A stretch of DNA of 64,000 bases from Halichoerus grypus (GCF_964656455.1 NC_135719.1:128073444-128137443); one strand, 5' to 3'. Positions 48,691 to 60,179 are shown, counted from the first letter of the stretch. The notes: generated by a model from the letters alone, not told the origin. Numbers and translations are program-made.

Positions 48691-49395
48691 ACACAGTGGC
48701 TCCCCAAGACTTCCTTAGCTTCATACCTAGGACCTTTACAACTCTGTTCCTAACCTGACTTTTTAGCTTAATGTTTTCTTCCACTCTTACATCCCGTCCA
48801 CCCTACATTCCAGCCAGATAGAACTTTTTTTTAAGATTTTATTTTTATTATTTATTTAAGAGAGAGAGCACTAGCAGGGGGTAGGCGGTAGGGGCAGAGG
48901 GAGAGGGAGAAGCAGACTCGCCCCTTAACAGGGAGCCCGGCACAGGGCTTGATCCCGGGATCCTGAGACCATGACCTGAGCCGAAGGCAGGTGCTTAACT
49001 GACTGAGCCACCGAGGAGCCCCCAGATAGGACTTCTTTTTGCTTCCTAAATACTCCTTGATCTTTCACATTTCCCTTCCACCATTGTTCATGCTTTCCCT
49101 CTGCTGGTATATCTCCCCTGTGGCTTGGTCTAGCAAAACCCCTCATTCTTTGAAGCACCGTTCAGAAGCCTTCTTGTATATCTTGGCCAGTCACTGGCTC
49201 ATCTTTTGTGCTCATATAGCGCTCATATATCTTTATTAAAATATCCATCACCTCTTCTTGTGATTGTTGCTCTCTATCTGTCTCCCCTCACTCCCTAAGC
49301 TTTTGCTGGGATCTCTGGGGCTTTGGGGCCTTACATGTTGGTTGGTGAGTAGCAGGTATTTATTGGAGGTTTGTTGAATGAATAAATGAATGGGT
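48690..49395 (+). repeat. L2 LINE 3' portion split by a CanSINE
   Basis: Left half: CAGTGGCTCCCCAAGACTTC, GGACCTTTACAACTCTG, CCACCCTACATTCCAGCCAG. Right half from 49022: ACCATTGTTCATGCTTTCCC, CCGTTCAGAAGCCTTC, GGAGGTTTGTTGAATGAATA. Confidence 0.8.
48830..49021 (-). mobile_element. CanSINE inserted in L2
   Basis: AAGATTTTATTTTTATTATT tail side, GGAGAAGCAGACTCGCCCC, GGCTTGATCCCGGGATCC, CTGAGCCACCGAGGAGCCC head. A target duplication CCAGATAG-A/G-ACTT at 48814-48826 and 49022-49034 has one mismatch. Confidence 0.93.
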
Positions 49396-49778
49396 GTGGG
49401 TTGTATTGAATATAATAAATATTGTGACCTCTTAGTATCCTCTGGCTACCCTGTCTTAGCACTCAGCTTTGGAACACATAAAAAGATTTCCCTGGGTTGG
49501 AATAACAAAAGCCTAACCTGGCTTAGCATAGAGATGGAGTTATAGGGTATTTTTAAAAGGAGATGTAGTTTTGTTATCTTTTAAGCATAGCATATTTTTA
49601 AAAGCTAAGATATAAATAGATACTAATAAGTAAAGTGGGAAAATTAATGCAAAATTACAGGTTGTGTTAGTCCTGATTGTATAATAATGTATCATAAACA
49701 AAAGACCATAAACATGCCAGGATTATTCACAGAGCCCTGAAGTTGAAGCCATGGTGGTAGAATTGTTGATTTTTTTTT

Positions 49779-49954
49779 TTAAGATTTTATTTATTTGACA
49801 GAGAGAGACAGCTAGAGAGGGAACACAAGCAGGGGGAGCGGGAGAGGGAGAAACAGGCTCCCGGCTGAGCAAGGAGACCAATGCGGGGCTCAATCCCAGG
49901 ACCCTGGGCAGACCCGAAGGCAGACGCTCAACGACTGAGCCACCCAGGCGCCCC
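49779..49954 (-). mobile_element. CanSINE with target-site duplication
   Basis: AAGATTTTATTTATTTGACA tail side, GCAGGGGGAGCGGGAGAGGG, GGGGCTCAATCCCAGGACC, GACTGAGCCACCCAGGCGC head. TGTTGATTTTTTTTT flanks it at 49764-49778 and 49955-49969. A short internal deletion lies near GGGCAGACCCG. Confidence 0.93.
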
Positions 49955-50424
49955 TGTTGATTTTTTTTTAATCTTAAAAACTAAAATATTTTTACTGTTA
50001 AGTGAAACCTAGAACTTTGTAGAGAAAGATGTAATCAGAACTTTCAACCCTTTGAGGATAATGGAACTGCATTTGAATAATTGCAAATTCTGGATTAGCA
50101 GCCCTAGATGTAGAGGTTCGTCATTATATAAGAACTCACTGTTAGAGGACAGAGTCTGGCATAGGTGGGTCCATTGTGTACCATCCACGTGTGGTTAATT
50201 ACTGCAGGATGAGCCCGAAGGTTTCATTTCACATGCCTGTTGTATTGATGGGTGGGTAGTACATGCCTAGACTGGTTGGTTGAGAAGGATCTGAGGTTCC
50301 ATCTGGCTCAATAGAAAGGTTCTGTGATTGACTAGTGAGTGTACTGTGGACACGTGAAAGGAGGATTCATGTATTTACCTTCCTTATCTAATAGGTCCCC
50401 ACATTATGGGACTGACATGCTGCC

Positions 50425-50505
50425 CCAAATACAAAAACACTAATTCAAAGAGATCCATGCACCCCTGTGTTTATAACAGCATTATTTACAATAGCCAAAT
50501 TAGGA
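50425..50505. repeat. Short L1-type fragment
   Basis: AAAGAGATCCATGCACCCCT, TATAACAGCATTATTTACAA, TAGCCAAATTAGG is a classic L1 motif. Confidence 0.7.
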
Positions 50506-50670
50506 AAGCAGGTAATGGTATTACCTCTCCTTTATAAACGAGAACACTGAGGTTCAGAGGGATTAAGTAATTGCCGTAGGTTACATAGCTCCTATGTGGT
50601 GGATCTAGGATAAGAATCCAGTGCTGTCTGACTCCAGAGTCTAGCTCTTAACCAAATCCTAGAACACTAG
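50505..50670 (-). repeat. MIR fragment
   Basis: AACGAGAACACTGAGGTTCA, GAGGGATTAAGTAATTGCC, TAGGATAAGAATCCAGTGC. Confidence 0.7.
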
Positions 50671-50747
50671 AACCTGGGGACAAGGATGCTTCTTGAAATT
50701 TATTGGAGGGAGGCTTAGGACAAATGATGAGCAGCCCTATTTCATGC

Positions 50748-50764
50748 GGGGGTGGGGGGGGGGG
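50748..50764 (+). other. G-run tract (quadruplex candidate)
   Basis: GCGGGGGTG followed by ten or more G: two runs that can supply four G-triplets. Confidence 0.5.
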
Positions 50765-50789
50765 TAAAAGCAAGGACTGTGTCCCTTGC

Positions 50790-52070
50790 ATGGGTATTTA
50801 CTGATGGTAGGACCTCTGTTATGCCAAAGTTATGAGACTGAGTCCCAAGTTAGTATGAATGAAAAAGCAACTCTGTTCAAGAAGGGTTTATATAAATGAC
50901 ACTTCCTTTGTGGCTTTTTGAGGGGAAAGTAGGAGATTTTAGGGATATTCCCATAGATGTTGAAGTTGGTGTGGTACAGTGGTTTTGAACCTGTGCTCTC
51001 TAGGACTTTAGGGTTTTTTATGATGAAATCTTGAGGACCATTGTCCAAGTAAAGGTGGAGTCCTGGAGGCAAGATTTCACCTTCTACTTCTACAGAGCAG
51101 CTCTGCTTCTAACTGTCATATTTTGGGGTTTGGTATACTGTTTCTTTCTTTTTTTTTTTTTTAGAAGAAATAAGGGCTTTGGTGGCCTAAGATAGGAAAG
51201 TCCCTGTTCTCATGGAAATATCTCAAAAGTTCCCAATACCTGGGCCCTAGTGCCATTTCTGCTATTGCCCAGTTGTATGATCTTAGAATCTTGCTTGACT
51301 GTCCCTGGAGTCCTTCCTTCCTCACCTACAGAATGAGGGGTTTGAACCAGGTCTCTATGATCTTCTCCAGCTATGATATTCTTTCTCTCTGGGTGGGTAT
51401 GTGGTAGGGTGAATGGTTGTGTCTGTTACATTGTCAGGGTAGAGTTCTAGAGCCAGTCTGCCAGTTGTCTGACCCACAAGTCTCTCCTTTGAATTCTCCA
51501 CACTTCCACCTGCTTCCTCCCCTTAATCCAGTCAACAAACATTTGTCTATAGCTTACTCTGTGCCAGGCACCATACCCACCTTCAAAGCTCGTCAGTTGC
51601 TAATACTTGCCCTGGTCAGGGAGAGTCCCCAGATTGCCCCCTTGCTGTGTCTTCTCCTGCCGCCCCAAGCCTTCCTTTCTTCTCTTTCTGCCTCATGTGT
51701 TTATGCCTCTCTGCAGGACAGAGTATGAGGGTTGGAACAATTTATACCCTGTAGAAGTGGGGGCAGTGGTCAGTGGGAACCTGGGGGTATTGCAACAGGT
51801 GGGCTCATTGAGTCATTGTGTACTGCCCGGCCACCAACGGGGCTTAGATCCCTGTCCTCTGGCCGCCTCTCTCTCTCAGGCAGTGACTCCTTGAGTAAAG
51901 GTAGGAGCTAAGGTCTGGTTGTTTGGTGATGGTACCTGTATCTCCTCTTCTAAGTTCTTTGGGAACAGGTAGGATGGGAAGATGTGGAGGGACAGTTCTC
52001 CCACAAAGTATGGAAGGAGAGAAGACTGAAGAGTACTAACCAGTACCCCCAAAGCTATTTTATTTTTTTA
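50790..52070. other. Unique intronic sequence with a poly(T) tract
   Basis: T run at about 51150-51163. An L2-like scrap at 51530-51570 (CAACAAACATTTGTC, CTGTGCCAGGCACCATACC). No gene recognised. Confidence 0.4.
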
Positions 52071-52084
52071 TTATCCCCCCCCCC

Positions 52085-52800
52085 CCAAAGCTAGTTTAGA
52101 TAGAGGAGGCACTGGAGTAGAGCTCTGGGGTGGGAAGAAGGAATACAACATGAGAGGGTTTGGAGAAGGGCATTCTGGGCAGTGGGAGTAGCAAAACCAA
52201 AGGCTCTGAGGTTGAATTGTACTTAGTGATTTCTGAAAACACCAAGGGGGTGGCATGTCTGGGGCCCAGTGAGAAGTAGTGAATGAGCTTGGAGAGATAG
52301 CTGGGGGGCAGACCAAGTAGGGTCTTATGGAAGACAGGGAGGACTTATCTTTTTAAATTTTTTTTTATTTGCGTGTAGTTGATACACAGTGCTACATTAT
52401 GTTACAAATGTTGTACACATTTCAGGTGTACAACATAGTGATTCGACAAGTTTAAACATTATGCTATGCTCACCACAAGTGTAGTCACCATCTGTCACCA
52501 TACAACACTGTTACAATATCATCGACTATATTGACATACTTATTCTGAGTATGTAGACAAATCATTGGAGAGTTTTGAATGAGGGAGTGATGGCTTCTAT
52601 TTTAAAGGTCACTCTGACTGCTGTGCAGAAGATATCCCATAAGAGGCAAGGACGAGGCAGGGACACTGTGTAGGAGGCTGGTACAGGGTCTAGGAGAGAC
52701 ACATACTGGTAGAGCTGAATTGATCAGTGTAGCCAAAGCTCTCCCCTATGAGGTCTTGGGTCACTGGGTAAAGTCTGGAATTTTCTGCCAAAGAGCCAGG
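52085..52800 (-). repeat. L2 fragment split by an L1-type insertion
   Basis: Left: GGAGAAGGGCATTCTGGGCA, GTAGGGTCTTATGGAAGACA. Right from 52557: ATTGGAGAGTTTTGAATGAG, GGTCACTCTGACTGCTGTG. The two parts are adjacent in antisense L2. Confidence 0.75.
52350..52556. mobile_element. L1-type fragment inserted in L2
   Basis: GCGTGTAGTTGATACACAGT, TTTCAGGTGTACAACATAGT, GATTCGACAAGTTTAAACAT, CACCACAAGTGTAGTCACCA form a common placental L1 3'-region motif. Confidence 0.75.
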
Positions 52801-52844
52801 GACCCTAAGGGTGGAGAAGGGGATGTGGTAGATTAGATGGGGCC

Positions 52845-53050
52845 GTGGCATGGACTTGTAGCCAGACCTAGATCTGCCCCTTATGAACTGCATGACTTTG
52901 GAAAAATTATTTAATCTCTTGGAGATCTCTGTTCACTCATCTATAAAACAGGGATAATAATAGGTACACTTCTTCAGTTTCTTCAGGAATTAAATGATTT
53001 CAGGTGTAACGTACTTGGAGTATGCCTTGCACAATGTAAGTGTGATAGGA
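52845..53050 (+). repeat. MIR, sense
   Basis: TGAACTGCATGACTTTGGAA, CATCTATAAAACAGGGATAA, GCCTTGCACAATGTAAGTG. Confidence 0.75.
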
Positions 53051-53470
53051 GTACTTCTGGTGTAAGATGCATGTGAAGCCAGAACTGTGGAACAGCCTTA
53101 CCAGTAGCTTTCCAAAATCATGGGAGCACCCAGTGGCCATTGTCCTTGGTCCTGGACACACTGATCAGCTCTGTCCCCTTCTCAGAGGCTGCCCTTAGCC
53201 TGCCCCAGACTCCCAGGCTTGGCCCTCACCCACATTATAGCCCTTACTAGAGATGGCATTCCTGGGCACGTCCCTGTCCCTGCTTCCTTCACTCACATTT
53301 CCCACCCTCAACCATTGCATGACACTGGAAGAAGCACGCTCTGCACCTCACACCTCCGAGGTGAACCCCACAGATGGGGCTGTGCCCCACATTTGCACCA
53401 TGGTGAAGCTGGGGGCTGTCTGGTCTGGGTCTGAACAGCTCTAGTCTGTCCGGAGCCTCTGCATATCCCC
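53050..53470. other. Unique intronic sequence
   Basis: No recognised gene or repeat. Confidence 0.35.
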
Positions 53471-54010
53471 CTGCCAGATCCGGCACTACTTGCTTTGTTA
53501 ATGGAGAATTTGTCAAGTAATGGGAATAATTAGCACAGTGGGGGCCTTACTGTGCCCTGGAAAGAGAACAGAGAGAGCCATCCCAGCAGCCCCAGACATG
53601 ATTGCTGGGCAGGCTTATTTTCTCTTGTCTGCATCTCTCTCCCCATCTCTTGCATGTGTTTGATTTTTTTCCCCTTTGTATAGAGAGAGTTGGCTAGGAG
53701 AAAAGACCTGTAAATTGCACTCTTGCTGGGCTGGTGCTGTGAAAGCTGGATCAGATTGTCTTCTTGGACTGAATAATTTCCCTCTCCCCCTACCTCCTTT
53801 AGGGGGGCAGATCGGCTAAACATCTAGTTGATTTTCCCCCTCCCTTTCTCCTCCTCTATTCCTCCCCACCTCCAACCCTGCCCTCCCTCCTTCTCCCTGT
53901 ACCCTCATGTAAAGAACTCACTGACTCTCAATTGAATCCTTTTTAATGGTCCCAAGAGGCGAGGATCTTGAAGGGTGATTATCTTCATTATAAATTATTA
54001 ACTCTCCCTG
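53470..54010. other. Repeat-free block, candidate conserved non-coding element
   Basis: Contains GTCAAGTAATGGGAATAATT, a C-rich middle, then TCTTCATTATAAATTATTAA near 53982. No repeat match. Regulatory role is inference only. Confidence 0.25.
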
Positions 54011-54339
54011 CAGCCAGATGGCTTCCCAACCCATGGCTTAGAATTCTGGGCTGGGTAGGCCCGCTGGCTGGGAGAGGAGAGGACGGGAGAAGGGAGGAGT
54101 CTGAATTGTGAATGACCACAGCTTCTTGGGTTCCTGGCTGCACCTGGGATGCTGGGGAAGCTCTTGGCACCTTGCAAGGCCTGAGTCCTGCCGTCTGTGG
54201 GCAAGAGTTTGTTGTTGCATTTTGCCCACGAGACAACTCAGGGGTCCCTTGGGGATGGAGTAGAGGTGGTTGACAGGGGCAGAGATTAAAGCCATGGATT
54301 GCTTTTGATATGAACCTTAGAGACTTGTCAAGGCATGGT

Positions 54340-54540
54340 AAGAAGACATGATTATTACCTTACACTATGTAGTCCTTTACCTCCTCTGATGTTCACAACA
54401 TCCTGGAAGGTGTATTCATTGTTCTCTCTAATTTAAAAGAGAAGAACTAAAAATTGGATAGATAATAGTTTTCCAAAAGTTCATTTGGCCAATAGTTAGT
54501 GGAAAGATGGAGCCTGGTTCTGATCCCCCAGTCCAGGGTC
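54340..54540 (-). repeat. MIR fragment
   Basis: TCCTTTACCTCCTCTGATGT, CATCCTGGAAGGTGTATTCA, AATAGTTAGTGGAAAGATGG. Diverged. Confidence 0.5.
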
Positions 54541-54921
54541 TCCCCCCACCCCCACCAGACTTCTTCCCAGTTGCCCATACTTGATAGAGCCTGCCCCTCA
54601 GCTTTGATCTACCTCCTTATATGATTTAGGCTCATGTCTTTCCTTTCTACTAGCACGTAAGTGCCTTGCAGGATTTGAGTTATTATTTTTAAATCTTTCT
54701 CTCTATATCATGGATGCTCTATGGCTAAAAAAAAAGTTAACAAAAAAGCTTCCTTTCAATTTACTACCTACCAGCTTACCTACACCTCTCTCAAAGAGTG
54801 GGGCTCATAAAAATCTAATGATCAAATTGACACAAATGATCATCTCCCTTTTCCTGTAAGTTATATTTTAATTCATGTAATCTAAAATTGCATTTGGTTA
54901 TCTGGCATTCACAGAACACAT

Positions 54922-54955
<34 letters not shown>
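54922..54955. repeat. (CT)n microsatellite
   Basis: About 34 bases of CT, inside the L3 remnant. Confidence 0.95.
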
Positions 54956-54960
<5 letters not shown>

Positions 54961-55091
54961 ATCTTGTCTACTTGATTCCTTAGTTCTAATTTTCAGTTAC
55001 AAATTATACCTTCCAGGTTTATGGGTGGTTTATTTTGGAGGATCAAGCTGTATAGCTTTCCATTTATCTCCATCAAAGTTCGTCCTACTAG

Positions 55092-55114
55092 ACGTAGGCT
55101 GTTTAAGCCTACGT
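55092..55114. repeat. Perfect 9-base inverted repeat, 5-base loop
   Basis: ACGTAGGCT at 55092-55100 and AGCCTACGT at 55106-55114. It sits within the L3 remnant. Confidence 0.7.
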
Positions 55115-55879
55115 GACCTCTTGAGATCCCACAGCGTCATCTGGGATGCTCACTGACTGTTAGTGTCAGGTCACCCCCAAACATGACCAGTCCCACCCAA
55201 GATCTTAATGAATATGAGGAATAGGGCAAGGCCCGATCTCACACCAGAAGCTGCTCACCCTCTTTGGATGCTGTTGTTTCGCCAGTGACACGTCTTGTTG
55301 GTTCTGTCCACCTTATAGTCCTCATAGCATGAGAAACTTTTCAAAAAGATTGGCTGAAGTCCATATGTATTATAACTCCTGTGTGTCTCTACTATAAAAG
55401 ATTAGTATTCTTGACAGAAAAGGAATTTAGGTTAGTCTGACATGACTACTTCCTAGTTTTTATGGACAATTGTTTTTAAAAAAGGTATTATAGTTCAAGG
55501 CTTTAAAAAATTCTCTTCTCCCCACATCCCTGTCCTTTTTTCAGCACAATGTAAGGTCCAAACACCCTTCCCTAGAGGTCCATTTGATAGACTGGAGTTG
55601 AGGTCTTTGGAGGCCTTCCTTATCTCCCTTCCCTTTCCAGGAGGGGTAAGGCCAGCAAACAGAGGGTAGGGTAAGTTTGGTGGCCGAGGCACCTTTAAGA
55701 CTAGATGCAGCTCAGCAGATTTCAGGGGAAGAAGAAAGAATAGGAAGGGTAGTATTCTTGGACATGAATAAGTCATGAAAGAGGGAGCTGAGGTACAGTG
55801 TGGACTGGGAGGAGAGAAGGACAGTGGGCTCCCTGTTGGAAGACCTGGTGGCTCTTTGCCTGTATTTTCCCAGATAAAG

Positions 55880-56360
55880 GATTGGCTTTGACTTGGAGAA
55901 TAATATATATATAGAAAAGTACATACATCATGCTCAACCAGTGCATTTTTACAAACTGAACCCAACGTGCAACATCACCCAGATCCAGAAATAGAACTCC
56001 TTTACCTTTTTGCCTTCTTCTAGTCATCAACTTCCCCAAGGGTAACCACTATTCTGGCATTTCACAGCATAGAGTAAATTTGCCTCTTTTTGTACCTTAT
56101 ATAAATGGAACACATTTGGTGTGTACCCTGCTGTGAGATTCAGCCATATTGCTCTCTGGAGATGAGCACCAGTCATTCTCGCTGCCCAATAGCATTTTGC
56201 ATGACTAGACTACAATGGATTTATCCAGTCTACTGCAGATGGGCATTTGGTTATTTTCTAGGTTTTGGCCATTGTGAATAGCATTGTTATGAACATGGTC
56301 CTGTATTTCTTTGGTTGGACATAAGTAAGCATCTCTGTCGATGTATACCTAGGAAGGGAT
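55880..56360. repeat. Old L1-type 3' region
   Basis: TTTTTACAAACTGAACCCAA, GTGCAACATCACCCAGATCC, CTTATATAAATGGAACACAT, GGCCATTGTGAATAGCATTG, ATGAACATGGTCCTG. The motif order is characteristic of ancient L1. Confidence 0.75.
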
Positions 56361-56444
56361 TTGTAGAGTCATGGGGTAAAAATACTCAGCTTTAGTAGCT
56401 CCTGTCACACAATTTGCCAGAAGTAGTTGTACCTCTATACTTTT

Positions 56445-56630
56445 AAAAATTTAATAAAATTCAAAACTACTCTATGAGATAGGTATTATCATTCCATTTT
56501 TTTGGATGAACAAACAGAGGCTCAGAGAGCTGCCCCAGGCAAAATAGCTATAATAATGAGTCTGGGTTTAAATCTAGCTCTGCCTGATGTCAAGGCCCAT
56601 GCTGTACATAGTTATCCTGAACTGCTTTCA
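56445..56630 (-). repeat. MIR fragment
   Basis: ATGAGATAGGTATTATCATT, GGTTTAAATCTAGCTCTGCC. Confidence 0.7.
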
Positions 56631-57009
56631 TGTCTTGGAGAGAATTACTGCCTTTACCTCCCTCAGTGTCTGCTGTAGAGTCTTTACTGTTGCATTAAGG
56701 TCGAGAGGACTGAGCATGTGAGGCTGCCCTAATTGTGTAGTATCAGGCAGGGCACAGTTGACTTAATCTTAGTGATTCTCTGAGGCTGTGGTACAAGAGC
56801 AAGCCTGCATTCCCCTCCAAAGCACTGGGGGTAGGGCATGCCCACATCCTATGCCTTCACCCAAAGACATGGACAAGAGGGCGTGTGGAGCGTTGGTGGT
56901 AGGGGTGAGCCATCTGACATGTGTCTCAGATCACAGGGAGTCCTGACAAGTATGGGTGGCCATATGAAATGAAAGTTCTTGTCACTATGTTAATGACAGT
57001 GTGTTTCAA

Positions 57010-57490
57010 GGTCTAGTAGCCCAATTCAAACTAGCTTAAGCAAAAAAAAAAAAAAAAAAAAAAAAGTGTGGTTCATATAATGGAAACCCCAGGATCTACT
57101 GGATGCTGGGCTTCAAGCCTTTTTGCATCTAGGTGCTAAAACATCACTAGAAATCTGTCTTTAGCCATCTCTTGGCTTTGCTTTTTCCTTTGTTGTCTTT
57201 TTTCTTAGACAAGGTCATTTTGGTTTCTCTCATCAACTGTAGGCCTCATTCTAATAGTTTGACAGCAAGGTGAGAAGAGAGGACCTTTCAATAATTCCAG
57301 CAAAAGTCCCAGGGTTAACTCTAATTTGACTCTGTTTGGGTGACAGGCTGATCCCTAAACTAATCACTGTGGCAGGAGATTGGAATGTCCTAATTGGCTA
57401 CATTGGGTTGTAGGATCTGGGATTGGGATAAACCCCACTTGAATGACCAGGACTGAGATTGGTGGTGAAAATCATTTTAGCTTCAAAGTG
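57010..57490. repeat. Unassigned old interspersed repeat with poly(A) insert
   Basis: CAATTCAAACTAGCTTAAGC, then A24 (57042-57065), GGAAACCCCAGGATCTACTG, TTCCAGCAAAAGTCCCAGGG, CTAATCACTGTGGCAGGAG. A dispersed-repeat-like pattern I recognise but cannot name with confidence. Confidence 0.45.
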
Positions 57491-57869
57491 GAGTGAGGGG
57501 TGTGGTAAAGGGGGAGGCGAGTAAAACTAACAGAGAGCCATTATACGGATTTTCTGGTTCTGGGGAAGGGAATAAGAGGGAAGCTAATGAGTATTTCTAA
57601 AGGGAAAAATGGCAAGCACAATGTGGGGACTGTGGCATACCAGCAAGGGCTGGGCATGGAGACAGTAGTCATCATGCCTTCACATACCCATCCTGGTTCT
57701 AGACACAGGCCCCACTTTCTCCTGAGTCTGTCTCAAGAGAGTGGAGGGACTGGAGAGAGCAGGTGGAAGGGCAAATGGCAGCCAGCTCTTGCAAGCCAGG
57801 CCTATGGCAAATAGACTGCATGTCAGAGTTGCGAGAGGGGCCCCCCTGCTTCCTAAGCAGCCGGATTGT

Positions 57870-57985
57870 GAGACATTTGCAAAGATGTTAACCCCACATA
57901 AAAAGTGTGCCATTTGATAATTATGTAAATTAGCTGGCAATTAGATAATGTCACTCACTTTCCTGCTAGATTCCCACATAACAGA
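57870..57985. other. Candidate conserved non-coding element with clustered TAAT motifs
   Basis: GATAATTATGTAAATTAGCT followed by GGCAATTAGATAATG places several ATTA/TAAT cores within about 35 bases (57916-57950). No repeat signature. Confidence 0.3.
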
Positions 57986-57989
57986 TGAG

Positions 57990-58890
57990 CGTTTGCACTC
58001 CGTGCAGGCTCTGGGGCAAACCACCCGTACACCTATAGCTGCCTGGGCCATCCTATGGCTCAAGAGAGGGTGGAACCTGGCTGACTGGGTGGAGAGGGCT
58101 CTCTGCTCCCATTTTCCCATTTCTTGAGCCTTGGGTAGCTCTGCTAGAAGGCTAGAGAAGGCTGGAGTATAAATGCTGGGGCAGTTGGCTCGAGGCCTGT
58201 GCTATTCAATGTAAGGTCATCTTTAGCTTTTGGCCATATTGGCAGTTTCTCAGAGGCCATGGGAATGTCCACAATCCAAGAAAGCATTGGAAGGGCAGAC
58301 CATAGGGTGTCAAGTCTAGATAAACCCAATTCTGATGTTACCAGTCCTGAAATCAGATTCTGCCTGGCACCTGCAGGAAAGAAAACTTGGTTTTCCTCAG
58401 CCAGCCTTTTTGATCGCCGTCCGGGCAGGAGAACACGGGTATCTCCTGCACTGGTCTGGGCTGGAGGGAAAGACTGTGAATCTGATGTGAGAGGCTCAGC
58501 AGGCAGGATGGAGCTGACACCCCAGAACAGGCTGGGAAAATTCCCATGATCCTCCTTGGAGGGGAGTGTTCCTGGGATGCTTAGTTCTTCATTCATAGGT
58601 TTCCTCAGATCACTAGGCTTGTGCAGCTTTGCCTTTTTGGGTCATCTGAGGTTGGCATCCAGAGAAGTGTGGGGGCTCAGGATTGCTGTCATTGTGTACA
58701 GCGGGGTGGTGTGGAGGCCACTGCATGGAACAGAAGTCAGATGATCCACGGGGATGTTCTTCAGCTTCTGTTTTCTTTCATTCTCTACACATGTTTCCTC
58801 AGCTCCCACTCCATGCCAAGGCGCCGTGGCAGGCACCGTGGTGAAGCTCCCACGGGGAGCTCCCCATCGAGCTTCTAGAGCCTAGGCTCT
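57990..58890. other. Unique intronic sequence
   Basis: Frames of 116 and 150 codons are open on opposite strands at 58144-58596, but without recognisable domains. Nothing else recognised. Confidence 0.35.
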
Positions 58891-58899
58891 TCGTCACTG

Positions 58900-59040
58900 T
58901 GCTTTGTGTCTCTGCAGCATACTTGACCCCACTATTTTTTGATGCCCTTGAGGGCAAGAATGGTTTCTTACTCTGCTTTGATAGAGCAGTGTCTGGAATG
59001 AATCAGAGCTCAATAAGCATATTGAGTTGAGCAAGTCATT
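58900..59040 (+). repeat. L2 3' terminus
   Basis: GCCCTTGAGGGCAAGAATGG, GAGCTCAATAAGCATATTGA. Confidence 0.6.
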
Positions 59041-59744
59041 TAATTTATACAGACAAATAAGTGACTTTCAGAGGCTCAGAGGTAAGTTGATAGATAGTAC
59101 AGACCAGTCTGGAAGTTTCAAGCATTTCCCATGTTCCTGCTCGTCCGTAATATTGGGCCCTCCATCTTTATGTCCTTTCCTCGCACAGAAGGCCCCCCAT
59201 CTGAGCCTGGGCCTTGCCTGTCAGTCAGTAGACTCCTTGGTCTAACGTGGCAGGACAGGGAGTGGAGAGGGAAGCCCCCTCAAGAGCTGGAGCAGCCAGG
59301 GGAGTGTCACTGAGAAAATTGTCCTCAGCCTCTTGGGCTTACACATCCTGGGCTCCATTATGGCCATGTGATTTTTATATTCTTGGCTCATTAATAATTC
59401 CAGGATTGGAGTACCCCCCCCCACCGTAAGAGGCTTATTCCTTCTGCTCACACTTGCCTTGCTCCCCCTTTTCTTGCCCCCCCCATTTCTCTAAATCAAA
59501 TGCATGATGGGGGGAGGGGACAGAGAAGCAGCTGTCCTCTGAGCACATTCCCTGTAAGTGTCCCGTTTCAACCATTTGATTTAAGGAAATGCGTGGATGT
59601 GGTAGTTGTTGAAAGCAGAAGGAGTCCTTTCTTCAGAGCAGGGTCTCCTCTCCCCTGGGGATGTTGCCTTTTGCCTTGGTTGGTTGGCATACCTCACCTC
59701 ATACAATGATCACGTTCACAGAGACTGGGTCATGTCTCCTCACC

Positions 59745-59990
59745 TGGCCTCCTGATAATCCACCTCTGGCTTCATGTCTTCTGCTCACTCCAATGGCACC
59801 AGCCTGCTTGCTGTTCTTCACACCTACCAGCCTGCCCCAGTGTCAAGGCCTTTGTGCTGTTACTTCTGGAACATTCTTCCCATGGCTAATTCCCTCACTC
59901 TCGAGATTTTAAGGCTTTCCTTAAATCTCACTTTCTCAAAGACTCAGATTTGTGGTATTTGACTATTTCCATGGTGTAAATACTCCTGGC
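59745..59990 (+). repeat. L2 fragment
   Basis: AAGGCCTTTGTGCTGTTACT, TCTGGAACATTCTTCCCATG, TTAAGGCTTTCCTTAAATCT. Sense L2. Confidence 0.75.
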
Positions 59991-60179
59991 ATAGTTCATT
60001 TCATGCTACCAAAGTGACCTTAACCAAAAATTTCTGGAGTTTTAACAGTTGGTTCTGACAAAGCCCACATGATTTGGCACTTGCACACTGCTGTGTCTGT
60101 GACCCATGCCACAGTTTGGGAAACACTGCTTGGATAAAACCTTTTCTAGAAGAAAGGTTTTCCTTACGCTGGATTTAAT

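Larger units (their letters stand above)
54840..55480 (-). repeat. L3/CR1-family LINE remnant
   Basis: Read on +: TCATGTAATCTAAAATTGCA, AAATTATACCTTCCAGGTTT, CTGTTTAAGCCTACGTGACC, GATCTTAATGAATATGAGGA, TAGCATGAGAAACTTTTCAA, GTTAGTCTGACATGACTACT. The order matches the complement of the CR1/L3 reverse-transcriptase region. It is interrupted by a (CT)n run. No open reading frame survives. Confidence 0.7.

Noticed and set aside
58144..58596. 150-codon minus-strand frame
   Set aside because: An equally long frame overlaps on the other strand; no domain; intronic context.
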